From Streptomyces sp. NBC_01275 (GTDB lineage Bacteria; Actinomycetota; Actinomycetes; Streptomycetales; Streptomycetaceae), in the NCBI RefSeq assembly GCF_026340655.1, contig NZ_JAPEOZ010000001.1, forward strand, positions 3,410,001 through 3,474,000: a stretch of 64,000 bases of DNA, read 5' to 3'. The first letter of the stretch is position 1. Each line of letters begins with the position of its first letter. Shown here piece after piece: positions 15,647-24,125 of the stretch. The position numbers and the translations under genes were made by a program. The notes under the pieces are model-generated. The model was not told the DNA's origin and ran no database searches. It saw only the letters and a list, made by a program, of their open reading frames with translations.

Positions 15647-16957
15647 ATGAGTCTCGCCCTGCCCCTCCCCCGCGCCCGGGCCTGGTCCCCGGTGCTGCCC
15701 GTCGTGGCCGTGGTCGCCCTGCTCGGCCTGCCGGCCTCCCCCGGCGGCGAGGGCGGCGCGGGCCCGGCCGACGCGCTCTCCGCGCTCGTCGTCCTGTTCT
15801 GCGTACTGCGGCTGCTGCGGCAGCGGCGGCGGCCCCTGTCCCGTACGGCCGCCGTGGTCCTCGGGCTGCCGGTCGTCGGGCTGGCGCTCGCCGCGATGGG
15901 CGCGTCCTCGCCGGGCGCGGGGCTGACCGGCCTCGGCCGCTATCTCCAGGTCTTCGTCCTCGTCCCGACGGCCGTGCTGCTGCTCGTCCGCGACCGCCAT
16001 GACTTCCGGGTGCTGGCCTGGTCGTTCGTGGGGCTCGCGGGGTGGCAGGGGGCGGTCGGCGTGCACCAGTTCGTCACCGGGACCGGCGCCTCCTACCAGG
16101 GCGAGGACATCCGGGCGGTCGGCACCTTCGGACCGCAGGACGTGATGGGCATGGCGACGGTCGTGTCCTTCGGGCTGATCTGCGCGGTGGGGCTGGCCCT
16201 GGGCCGGACCTCCGTACGGCAGCGGGGCGTCGCCGCGGCCTGCGCGCTCGCGCTGTTCGTGCCGCTCGCCCTCTCCTTCAGCCGGGGCGCGTGGATCGCG
16301 ACCGCGCTGACCTGCACGCTCCAGCTGGCGCTGGCCGGAGTGCGGCGGGCGCTGAAGGTGGGCGCCGTGGCGGTCGCGGCCGGGGTGATCCTGGTGGGCG
16401 GCTTCGGCGTCGGCTCGGCGATGCTCCAGCAGCGCATCGGCAGCATCACCCAGGTCGCGGACGCCCCCGACCAGTCGGTCACCGACCGGTACACGATGTG
16501 GGCGGCCGCGGTCGGCATGTGGCGGGCGCAGCCGCTGACCGGCGTCGGGCTGAAGGGCTTCCCCGAGCACCGGGACGCGCACGCCTCGCTCGCGCTGTCC
16601 TCCGGCAGCGACACCGCGGGCGCGGGCTCCGGCTTCGTCAAGCAGCCGCTGCTGTCCCCGCACAACATGTATCTGCTGGTCCTGAGCGAACAGGGCCTGA
16701 TCGGACTGCTCGCCCTCGCGGGCGGCTGGCTGGCGATGCTGGCGTGCGGGCTGCGCGGCTGGTGGCGGGCGCGCGCGTCCGCCGCCGGCACGGGCCTCGA
16801 CTGCGCGCTCGTCGCCTGCGGACTGCTCCTCTGGCAGCTCGTCGACTTCATGTACGCCGACATCGGCGGGCCCTCGACCGTGCTGACCGCCGTCGTCCTC
16901 GGGCTCGTGGCCTGGTGGGCGCTGGTGGGCAGCGGCCGGAAGGCGCTGACCCGATGA
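15647..16957 (+). CDS. O-antigen ligase / Wzy-like polymerase
   Basis: This 436-residue protein has about eleven hydrophobic segments and a large external loop (about 245-330). The loop bears the Wzy_C-type pattern: FSRGAWIA before it, YTMWAAAVGMWRAQPLTGVG, then SPHNMYLLVLSEQGLIGLL. Such proteins polymerise or ligate lipid-linked repeat units outside the membrane. It lies nine bases after the priming transferase, and its stop overlaps the flippase start (ATGA). Confidence 0.85.
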   Translation: MSLALPLPRARAWSPVLPVVAVVALLGLPASPGGEGGAGPADALSALVVLFCVLRLLRQRRRPLSRTAAVVLGLPVVGLALAAMGASSPGAGLTGLGRYLQVFVLVPTAVLLLVRDRHDFRVLAWSFVGLAGWQGAVGVHQFVTGTGASYQGEDIRAVGTFGPQDVMGMATVVSFGLICAVGLALGRTSVRQRGVAAACALALFVPLALSFSRGAWIATALTCTLQLALAGVRRALKVGAVAVAAGVILVGGFGVGSAMLQQRIGSITQVADAPDQSVTDRYTMWAAAVGMWRAQPLTGVGLKGFPEHRDAHASLALSSGSDTAGAGSGFVKQPLLSPHNMYLLVLSEQGLIGLLALAGGWLAMLACGLRGWWRARASAAGTGLDCALVACGLLLWQLVDFMYADIGGPSTVLTAVVLGLVAWWALVGSGRKALTR

Positions 16958-18750
16958 CGGCGACGCCCGCCCGGACACCTGGGACGCCCGGGACACCCTC
17001 GACACCCCCGACGCCCCCGACACCCCCGACACCCCGGACCGACGGGGCCACGGGGGCCGTACCGTCGGCGCGAGCCGCGGCAGGGGCGGCGGAGGCCGTG
17101 GAGGCGGCAGGAGCCGCGGAGTTCGGCGAGGGCGGATCCCGAAACGCCGAGGGCGGGCCGACGGGCGGCAGGGCCGAACTCCCCTCCGTCTCCCGGAACT
17201 TCCTCGCCAAGGCCGCTCTCGTCACCGCCGTCCTCTCGGTCGCCGGGGCCCTGCTCGGCCTGGTCCGGGATCAGGCGCTGGCCCGGCTGTTCGGGGCGGG
17301 CAGCGACACGGACGCCTTCCTCGTGGCGTGGACCGTGCCCGAGTTCGCCTCGACGCTGCTCATCGAGGACGGGCTGTCCTTCGCGCTGATCCCGGCGTTC
17401 AGCATGGCGCTGGCCCGGCGCTCCCAGGGCGCCCCCGGGGACCCGGTCCGCGCCCTGGTCGCCGGCACGCTCCCCCGGCTGTCGCTGGCCTTCGTCGCCG
17501 TCGGCGCGCTGCTCATCGGCACCGCCCCCCAGCTGGTCGAGGCCCTCGCCCCCGGGCTGCCCGACCCGGCCCTCGCCGTCGACTGCACCCGGCTCACCGC
17601 GACCTGCGTGGTGAGCTTCGGGCTCGCCGGGTACTGCAGCGCGGCCCTGCGCGCGCACCGGCGGTACGTGGCGCCGGCGGCGATCTACGTGGCGTACAAC
17701 ACCGGGATCATCACCGGGATGTTCGTCCTGGGCGGGCACTGGGGGGTGCGGTCGGCGGCGGCCGGGGTGGCGGTCGGCGGGCTGCTCATGGTCGTCGTGC
17801 AACTGCCTTCGCTGTTGCGGCAGTTGAGGAAGCGGGGGGCGGCCGGGGAGGAGGCGGCCCCGGGCGAGGAGGCGCGGCCGCTCGACACCGCGCTGCTCGC
17901 GACGGTGCTGCTCTTCGCGTTGTGCCGGCAGTCCCAGGTGCTCATCGAGCGGTTCCTCGCCTCACATCTGCCGGCCGGGGCGATCTCGCATCTGAACTAC
18001 GCGCAGAAGGTCGCCCAGATGCCGATGATCTTCTCGGTGATGGTGTGCACGGTCACCTTCCCGGTGGTCGCGCGGGCGCTGGCCGAGGGGGACACCGAGC
18101 GGGCCCGGGGCCGGGTGGAGCGTGATCTGTCGCTGGCCGCGTGCATCGTGCTGCTCGGCACGGCCGCGGTCGTGGCCTGCGCCCCACAGATCGTCGAAGT
18201 CCTCTTCCAGCGGGGCGCGTTCACCGCGCGGGACACGACGGCGACGGCGGGCGTGATGCGCGTGTACGCGCTCGGGCTGCTCGGCCAGACCCTGGTCGGC
18301 GTACTGGTCCGCTCCTACTTCTCGGCGGGCCGCGGCTCCTGGTACCCGGTGGGCGCGATGGCCGCAGGGATCGTCCTGACCGCCTGGATCGGCGCGCTGA
18401 CCGTCGGGCCCTGGGGCGTGTACGGGATCGCCGCCGCCAATGCGACCGGCATCACCGTCACCGCCCTGGTGCTGCTGGCCGGCATGGGCCCGCGCAGCGT
18501 CCCGATCAGCACCCGGGGCGTGCTGCGCGAGCTGAGCCGGCCGGTGCGGGCCGCCGTCGTCGCCGCCCTCGCCGGGGGTTTCGTCGCGGCCCGGTTCGCC
18601 GGCCCGCTGTCCGGGCTCGCCGCCGGGGGGCTCACCGTCACCGCCGTGTTCGTCCTGCTCGGCCGGGCCCTGGGCGCCCAGGGCATCGCCTGCGCACTCC
18701 GATCCGTACGTTCCGCGACCCGAAGGCTGCCTCATGCCCCTTCCCGTTGA
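16954..18750 (+). CDS. MurJ/MviN-family lipid-linked oligosaccharide flippase
   Basis: The 598-residue protein has about fourteen transmembrane helices of the MOP superfamily. MurJ marks include RDQALARLFGAGSDTDAFLVAW and ALIPAFSMAL, with HLNYAQKVAQMP later. MurJ moves lipid II; a copy inside a polysaccharide operon more likely moves the undecaprenyl-linked repeat unit made here. The first 75 residues are low complexity (repeated TP-type units, then Ala/Glu-rich) and not part of the fold. It overlaps the upstream gene by four bases and the downstream one by 17. Confidence 0.85.
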   Translation: MTATPARTPGTPGTPSTPPTPPTPPTPRTDGATGAVPSARAAAGAAEAVEAAGAAEFGEGGSRNAEGGPTGGRAELPSVSRNFLAKAALVTAVLSVAGALLGLVRDQALARLFGAGSDTDAFLVAWTVPEFASTLLIEDGLSFALIPAFSMALARRSQGAPGDPVRALVAGTLPRLSLAFVAVGALLIGTAPQLVEALAPGLPDPALAVDCTRLTATCVVSFGLAGYCSAALRAHRRYVAPAAIYVAYNTGIITGMFVLGGHWGVRSAAAGVAVGGLLMVVVQLPSLLRQLRKRGAAGEEAAPGEEARPLDTALLATVLLFALCRQSQVLIERFLASHLPAGAISHLNYAQKVAQMPMIFSVMVCTVTFPVVARALAEGDTERARGRVERDLSLAACIVLLGTAAVVACAPQIVEVLFQRGAFTARDTTATAGVMRVYALGLLGQTLVGVLVRSYFSAGRGSWYPVGAMAAGIVLTAWIGALTVGPWGVYGIAAANATGITVTALVLLAGMGPRSVPISTRGVLRELSRPVRAAVVAALAGGFVAARFAGPLSGLAAGGLTVTAVFVLLGRALGAQGIACALRSVRSATRRLPHAPSR

Positions 18751-19510
18751 CGCTGTCGGCGCCGCCGGCACTTCTGCCGCCTCTCGCGGCGTCGGCGCCA
18801 GAGTCCCCTGGGTGGCGATGTACCACTCCGTGGGCGACTGCGCCGACGACCCGTACCGCATCACCGTCGCCCCCGAACGGCTCGACCGGCAGCTGGCCTG
18901 GCTGCGCGGGCGGGGTCTGCGGGGCGTGTCCCTGGCCGAGTTGCTCGCCGCCCGCGCCCGGGGCGAGGGCCGGCGGCTGGTCGGGCTGACCTTCGACGAC
19001 GGGTACGCCGACTTCCTCACCGGCGCGCTGCCCGTCCTGCGCCGGCACGGCTGCACGGCCACCCTGTTCGTGCTGCCCGGCCGGCTCGGCGGCGAGAACG
19101 CCTGGGATCCGCTGGGCCCGCGCAAGCCGCTGCTGACCGCCGACGCCATCCGGCAGGCCGCCGCCGAGGGCGTCGAGATCGGCTCCCACGGGCTGACCCA
19201 CGTCGACCTCACCCGGGCCGACGACCGCACCCTGAACGCGGAGACGGCCGAGAGCCGCACCGCCCTCGCCGAACTCCTGGACGCCGAGGTCGCCGGCTTC
19301 TGCTACCCCTACGGGACGATCGACCAGCGGGCCGTGGCCGCCGTACGCGACGCCGGCTACGCCTACGCGTGCGCGATCGACCCCGGCCCGCTGAACGGCC
19401 CGCACGCCCTGCCCCGCGTGCACATCGGGCAGAACGACACCGCCGTACGGCTGTTCCTGAAGTACCGGCTGCACCGGCTGCGTCGGCGTCCCGTCGAGGG
19501 GCTGCGGTGA
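18734..19510 (+). CDS. Polysaccharide deacetylase (NodB/CE4 family)
   Basis: This 258-residue protein has the CE4 motifs TFDDGYAD (metal-binding Asp pair), SHGLTH (metal-binding histidines) and YPYG, with YHSVGD near the N-terminus. The family removes N-acetyl groups from GlcNAc-type sugars. No signal peptide is obvious, so it may act on the lipid-linked intermediate or be exported atypically. It overlaps the flippase gene, and its stop overlaps the next glycosyltransferase start (GTGA). It suggests the polymer contains an N-acetylated sugar, perhaps made cationic. Confidence 0.85.
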   Translation: MPLPVDAVGAAGTSAASRGVGARVPWVAMYHSVGDCADDPYRITVAPERLDRQLAWLRGRGLRGVSLAELLAARARGEGRRLVGLTFDDGYADFLTGALPVLRRHGCTATLFVLPGRLGGENAWDPLGPRKPLLTADAIRQAAAEGVEIGSHGLTHVDLTRADDRTLNAETAESRTALAELLDAEVAGFCYPYGTIDQRAVAAVRDAGYAYACAIDPGPLNGPHALPRVHIGQNDTAVRLFLKYRLHRLRRRPVEGLR

Positions 19511-20694
19511 AGGCGCTGCACGTCATCACCGGGCTCGGGGTCGGCGGGGCCGAGCAGCAACTGCGGCTGCTGCTGCGGCACTTGCCGGTCGAGTGCGATG
19601 TGGTGACGTTGACCAACCCGGGGGCGGTGGCCGACGGGCTGGCGGCGGACGGCGTGCGGGTCGTGCACCTCGGCATGACCGGCAACCGCGACCTGGCCGC
19701 CCTGCCCCGCCTGGTCCGCGTCATCCGCTCCGGCGGCTACGACCTCGTCCACACCCACCTCTACCGCGCCTGCGTGTACGGCAGGCCGGCGGCGCGGCTG
19801 GCGGGCGTGCGGGCGGTCGTCGCCACCGAGCACTCCCTGGGCGACTCGCAGATGGAGGGCCGCAGGCTGACCGCGGGGGTCCGCGCGCTCTATCTGGCCA
19901 GCGAGCGGCTGGGCCGGTCCACCGTCGCGGTCTCCCCCACGGTCGCCGAACGCCTGCGGCGCTGGGGCGTTCCGGCCCCCCGGATCGAGGTCGTGCCCAA
20001 CGGCATCGACCTCGCCCGCTTCCGCTTCGACCCGGTCGCCCGGCTGCGCACCCGAGCCCGCCTCGGCCTGCCCGACCACGCCTACGTGATCGGCGGCATC
20101 GGACGGCTGACGGCCGGCAAACGCTTCGACGTCGCCGTCCAGGCCCTCGCCCGACTCCCGCAGGACTGCTGGCTGTTGCTGGTCGGCGGCGGCCCCGAGG
20201 AGAACGTGCTGCGGCGCACCGCGCAGGAGGCGGGGGTCGCCGACCGCGTCCTGTTCACCGGCGAACGCCCCTACGTCCCCGACGGCGCCCCCGGCCCGGA
20301 CCTGCCCTCCCTCGCCGCCGCCATGGACCTGTTCGTCTCCCCGTCCCCCGAGGAGACCTTCGGCCTGGCCGTGGTGGAGGCGCTGGCCTGCGGACTGCCC
20401 GTCCGCTACGCCTCCTGCCCCGCCCTCGAGCACCTGCCCGCGCAGGCCGCGGCGGGCGCCCGGCGGGTGACCGGCGGCGTCGAGGCGTTCGTCCGCGCCC
20501 TGGCCGAGGCCCGCGCGCAGGGCCCCGGCCCGCGCACCGCGCCCGACGCCGCCCACCACTACGACATCGCCCGCAGCGCCGCCCAGCTCATGGACGTGTA
20601 CGCGGCCGCCGTCTCCCCCCAGCAGCCCCAGCAGCCTCTGTCGCCTCCGTCGTCCTCGTCGCCCCCGTCATCCCAGGGAGTCGCTTCCTCATGA
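19507..20694 (+). CDS. GT4 family glycosyltransferase
   Basis: This 395-residue GT-B enzyme shows VITGLGVGGAEQQL at the N-terminus, HTHLYRACVYGR, VVPNGIDLARF, and SPSPEETFGLAVVEALACGLPV at the donor site. It is the second glycosyltransferase of the cluster, so the repeat unit probably has at least three sugars counting the primer. Position 20403 onward reads RYASCP where many relatives have VVAT-like residues. The C-terminal 25 residues are Pro/Ser/Gln-rich low complexity. It overlaps both neighbouring genes. Confidence 0.85.
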   Translation: MKALHVITGLGVGGAEQQLRLLLRHLPVECDVVTLTNPGAVADGLAADGVRVVHLGMTGNRDLAALPRLVRVIRSGGYDLVHTHLYRACVYGRPAARLAGVRAVVATEHSLGDSQMEGRRLTAGVRALYLASERLGRSTVAVSPTVAERLRRWGVPAPRIEVVPNGIDLARFRFDPVARLRTRARLGLPDHAYVIGGIGRLTAGKRFDVAVQALARLPQDCWLLLVGGGPEENVLRRTAQEAGVADRVLFTGERPYVPDGAPGPDLPSLAAAMDLFVSPSPEETFGLAVVEALACGLPVRYASCPALEHLPAQAAAGARRVTGGVEAFVRALAEARAQGPGPRTAPDAAHHYDIARSAAQLMDVYAAAVSPQQPQQPLSPPSSSSPPSSQGVASS

Positions 20695-21350
20695 CCGAGA
20701 ACTCCGCCCGGGCCCACCGCCCGACCACCGCCCTGCGCCGCGCCAAGGCGCTCCCGCCGTGGTCCCTGCTCGCGGCCGGCGCCGTCGCCGGCGGCCTGCT
20801 CGGGGGCGCGTACGGCGTCGTCAAGCCGCCCGTGTACACGGCCACCGCCTATGTCGTCGCCGTCCCCACCGCGAAGTCCGACCCGGCGTCCGCGCTCGGC
20901 TTCGCACAGGCCTACGGACGGGTCGCCACGCAGCTCGCGGTGCTCGGGGACGCCCAGGTGTGGGCGGGCGTGCCGGCGCGGACGCTGCAGCAGAACGTGC
21001 AGACCGCGACCTCGCCGGACGCGCCGATGGTCGCGATCACCGGCACCTCCTCGCGCCCCGACCTGGCCGCCGACATGGCCAACGCCGTCTCCCGCTCCCT
21101 GACCCAGCACGCCAGGACCACCCGGGCCACCACCAACGTCGAGCTCCAGCAGTTCGCCCGCGCGGTCCGGCCGACCAGCCCCTCCTCGGCCTCCCCGGCG
21201 GTGACCGGACTGGTGGGCGCGTGCGCGGGCGGGCTCCTGGGCGGGCTGGTGCTGCTGGTGCGGCCCCGGCGCGCCCCCCAGGAGGAGGCCGCCCGTCCGG
21301 CCGCCGTGCCCGGTCCGGCCCTCGCCGCCGACGCCCACGGGGCGCTGTGA
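20691..21350 (+). CDS. Wzz/YveK-like polysaccharide chain-length regulator
   Basis: The 219-residue protein has one N-terminal membrane helix (about 25-47), an extracytoplasmic domain opening with VVKPPVYTATAYVV, and a second helix (about 165-190) before a short cytoplasmic tail. This is the topology of Wzz-type chain-length determinants, and the pattern of TAxxYVxVP followed by ITGTSSRPDLAADMANAV fits them. There is no fused tyrosine kinase. It probably sets polymer length with the ligase/polymerase at 15647. Confidence 0.75.
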   Translation: MTENSARAHRPTTALRRAKALPPWSLLAAGAVAGGLLGGAYGVVKPPVYTATAYVVAVPTAKSDPASALGFAQAYGRVATQLAVLGDAQVWAGVPARTLQQNVQTATSPDAPMVAITGTSSRPDLAADMANAVSRSLTQHARTTRATTNVELQQFARAVRPTSPSSASPAVTGLVGACAGGLLGGLVLLVRPRRAPQEEAARPAAVPGPALAADAHGAL

Positions 21351-22480
21351 AACCGACGTACGCGTGCGCGACGGGCCTCGTCACCGAACTCGTGACCGAC
21401 GAGCGGGCCTTCGCCGACCTCGCCCCCGCCTGGGGCCGGCTGTACCGGCGGTGCGCGAGCGCCACCCCGTTCCAGAGCCACGCCTGGCTGCACTCCTGGT
21501 GGCTGTCGTACGGCAGGCGGGGCCGGCTGCGGCTGCTGGTGGTGCGCAACGGCGGCGAACTCCTGGCCGTCGCCCCGCTGATGGCCGTACGCAGACCGCT
21601 GCCCGCGCTCGTGCCGCTGGGCGGGGCGATCTCCGACTACGGGGACGTCCTGGTCGACGACGAGCACGGCGAGCGGGCCGTCGCCGCGCTCACCGAGGGT
21701 CTCGCGGCGGCCGCCCGCACCGCGCTGATCGACTTCCGCGAGGTACGGCCGGGCGGCGCGGTGGAACAGGTCTACGAGCACTGGCGCGGGCCGCGGCGAC
21801 GGGTGAGCGACTCGGTGTGCCTGGAGCTGCCGGCCGTGCCCATGGACGAACTGCTGGCCAGGCTGCCCTCGGCGAAGGCCCAACGGGTCCGCGCCAAGCT
21901 GCGCAAGCTGACCGCGCTGGGCGTCGAGCGGCAGGTCGTGTCCCCGGAGGACGTGGACTGCGCGCTGCGTCGGCTCATCGAACTGCACCGGTTGCAGTGG
22001 CAGGGGCGGAAGGTGACGGGCGAACACCTGCGGGCGCGGTTCTGCGAGCACCTGGTGCGCTCGGTGGGGCCGATGGTGCGCTCCGGGGACGCGGTGGTCA
22101 CCGAGTTCCGGCTCGACGACGACGTGGTGGCCGTCGATCTGACCCTGCTGTCGCGGCGGCTGGCCGGGGGCTACCTCTACGGCGCCCATCCCCGGCTGCG
22201 CGAACGCAAGGCGGACGTGGCGGTGATGCTGCTCGACGCCTGCGCCGAGCACACCCGGGGCGGCGGGCGGGCCGCGCTGAGCCTGCTGCGCGGCAACGAG
22301 CCGTACAAGCACCACTGGCGGCCCGAACCGGTCGTCAACCAGCGGCTGTTGCTGGCCCGTCGGCGCACCGCCCCGCTGCTGTCGGCGGCCGTCTGCGACG
22401 TGGTCGCGCGGCGGCGGGGCAAGGAGTTGCTGCTGCGTCTGGAGCAGCGGAAGGAGCGCGACGGTGGCGGCGGGTCCTGA
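21347..22480 (+). CDS. CelD/BcsL-like GNAT acetyltransferase
   Basis: This 377-residue protein matches the CelD/BcsL (Acetyltransf_6) group found in cellulose and exopolysaccharide clusters. It has FQSHAWLHSWW at the N-terminus and a C-terminal GNAT half with ELHRLQWQGRK, VVTEFRLDDDVVAVDL and LLRGNEPYKHHW. The group is thought to acylate sugars or precursors. The GTG start overlaps the Wzz-like stop by four bases. It is the last gene of this rightward run, ending convergently with the GH26-like gene. Confidence 0.75.
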   Translation: MKPTYACATGLVTELVTDERAFADLAPAWGRLYRRCASATPFQSHAWLHSWWLSYGRRGRLRLLVVRNGGELLAVAPLMAVRRPLPALVPLGGAISDYGDVLVDDEHGERAVAALTEGLAAAARTALIDFREVRPGGAVEQVYEHWRGPRRRVSDSVCLELPAVPMDELLARLPSAKAQRVRAKLRKLTALGVERQVVSPEDVDCALRRLIELHRLQWQGRKVTGEHLRARFCEHLVRSVGPMVRSGDAVVTEFRLDDDVVAVDLTLLSRRLAGGYLYGAHPRLRERKADVAVMLLDACAEHTRGGGRAALSLLRGNEPYKHHWRPEPVVNQRLLLARRRTAPLLSAAVCDVVARRRGKELLLRLEQRKERDGGGGS

Positions 22481-22508
22481 CGCGGGCCTGCCGCCACCGC
22501 ACCGCGGC

Positions 22509-23888
22509 TCACCGGTTGCGCGACCACCAGTCCAGACGTACGCACAGCCTGCCGCCGAGCCAGTGCTCGACCCAGTCGCCGAGCTCCAGCGGGGAGCAGT
22601 TCGCCGGGGGCTCCGGCGTGCCGGGCGTCGTGGGCCGGCCGGTGGGCACCGGAGTCGTCGGGTCCACGGGCGCCGGGATCGACGGCGCCGGCTCGTCGGT
22701 GCGGCCGGACAGGAGCGAGCGGTAGACCGCGGTCGACTGCGGGTTCTGCCGGCACTGGAACACGCCGTGCGGGCAGTAGTCGGTCAGCGTGTTGTACAGC
22801 GCCTGGTGCTCGTCCATCCAGGTGAGCATGCGCCGCATGTATGCGGCGTTGTCGCCGTTGCGGAAGAGTCCCCATTCAGGATAGGAGATGGGCTTGCCGT
22901 GGGATTTGGCGAAGTCCACGTGTTCCTGAAGTCCGTAGGGCTCTTTCACCTGTTCATCGAACGAAAGTCCGGTCGGCTGGTCGTAGGAGTCCATTCCGAC
23001 GATGTCGACCGTGTCGTCGCCCGGGTAGCACTCGGTCCAGGGAACGGCGTCCCGGCCGCGGGTCGGCGTGAAGTCGAACCGGAATTTCTGGCCCGGCACC
23101 GACCGCATGGTCGTCACGATCCGATTCCAGTACGTCTTCCAGGCCTCCGGGTCCGGCCCGCAGCGGTGGGTGTACGTGGTGCCGTTCATCTCCCAGCCGA
23201 GCACGATCACCGTGTCCGGCACCTCGAGTCGGACCAGCCGCTCGGCGAGGGCCTTGAAGTGGTGATCGAACTCTCCGGCCGCGCCCTGCCGCAGCAGCGT
23301 GCGCACGTCGGCGTCGGAGACGCCCTCCTCGTTGCGCTCCAGCATGGGCACGTTGAGGACGAGCATCCGGTCGTCCTTCTCCCGCCGCCAGTCCGCCCAC
23401 ACGTCGAGGAAGCCGGGCGGGCCCTCGATGCTGCGCCACCGGTCGCCCGGCAGGTAGGTGTGGCCGACCCGCAGCTCCGCACCGCCCAGCCACTCGCTGA
23501 GCTGCGCGATCCGCGCGACGCCCCGGGCGCCGTAGTCGAGGTAGGCGCCGAAGGCGGGGACGGGCTTGACCGGGGTCACGGTCACGGGCGCGGGCACGGG
23601 CACCGGCGGCGGCTGGACCGGGGTCGTGGGCAGCGCGGGCGTGACGGGGATGTCGGGCGTCGCAGGGGTGTCGGGGGTCGCGGAGGTCGCGGAGGTCGCG
23701 GCCGGGACGGTCGCCGCGGGGGCGTCCACTGCGGGAGCGTCCACTGCGGGAGCGGGAGGATCGGCGAACCGCCCCACCCCCGCGCCCGCGGCGAATCCAG
23801 GTCCGGACGCCAGCGCGGCCGAGGCCGCGACCGCCGCCGCGACGACGGCCAGCCGCCAGGACCGCGTGCGTCGCTGCTGTGGGGTCAT
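22509..23888 (-). CDS. Secreted GH26-like glycoside hydrolase
   Basis: The 459-residue product is exported (signal peptide to about 35, LASGPGFAAGAG). A Pro/Thr/Val-rich linker (about 45-105) leads to a TIM-barrel domain. VLGWEMNG carries the likely acid/base Glu and PEWGLF the likely nucleophile, the GH26 pattern (mannanase / lichenase type). ATG 23888 has AAGGAG six bases upstream, so the earlier in-frame ATG at 23906 is less likely. Reading opposite to the cluster but enclosed by it, it may trim or release the polysaccharide. Confidence 0.75.
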   Translation of the reverse strand: MTPQQRRTRSWRLAVVAAAVAASAALASGPGFAAGAGVGRFADPPAPAVDAPAVDAPAATVPAATSATSATPDTPATPDIPVTPALPTTPVQPPPVPVPAPVTVTPVKPVPAFGAYLDYGARGVARIAQLSEWLGGAELRVGHTYLPGDRWRSIEGPPGFLDVWADWRREKDDRMLVLNVPMLERNEEGVSDADVRTLLRQGAAGEFDHHFKALAERLVRLEVPDTVIVLGWEMNGTTYTHRCGPDPEAWKTYWNRIVTTMRSVPGQKFRFDFTPTRGRDAVPWTECYPGDDTVDIVGMDSYDQPTGLSFDEQVKEPYGLQEHVDFAKSHGKPISYPEWGLFRNGDNAAYMRRMLTWMDEHQALYNTLTDYCPHGVFQCRQNPQSTAVYRSLLSGRTDEPAPSIPAPVDPTTPVPTGRPTTPGTPEPPANCSPLELGDWVEHWLGGRLCVRLDWWSRNR

Positions 23889-23925
23889 GCCTGCTCCTTT
23901 CTCCACTCTGGTGCTGCTCGCGCTC

Positions 23926-23970
23926 TTCGCGTTGTTCGCGTTGTTCGCGTTGTTCGCGTTGTTCGCGTTG
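23926..23970. repeat. Five tandem copies of a 9-bp unit
   Basis: TTCGCGTTG is repeated five times without interruption (starts 23926, 23935, 23944, 23953, 23962), with a degenerate extra unit on the left. It sits between the divergent starts of the GH26-like gene and the ATP-grasp gene, 38 bases from the former. It could be a slippage-prone promoter spacer or an array of protein sites; either is inference. Confidence 0.85.
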
Positions 23971-24125
23971 CCGGTGCTGATCGCGCTGTAGCGCCTGGGG
24001 CATTCGCCTTACTGACGCCCTGTCATATGAAAGTCACACGAAAAGGAATTACGCCACCGCCGCTACGGCTTTCGAGTGTCCTGATCGCCCATACCGGTGA
24101 CCTGAAACGAAGGACCCTGAGAAAA

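Noticed and set aside
23566..23991. A + frame ending in a LFALFALFALFA-type hydrophobic repeat
   Set aside because: It lies opposite the GH26-like gene, and the repeat is the 9-bp array between divergent genes, not a membrane protein.
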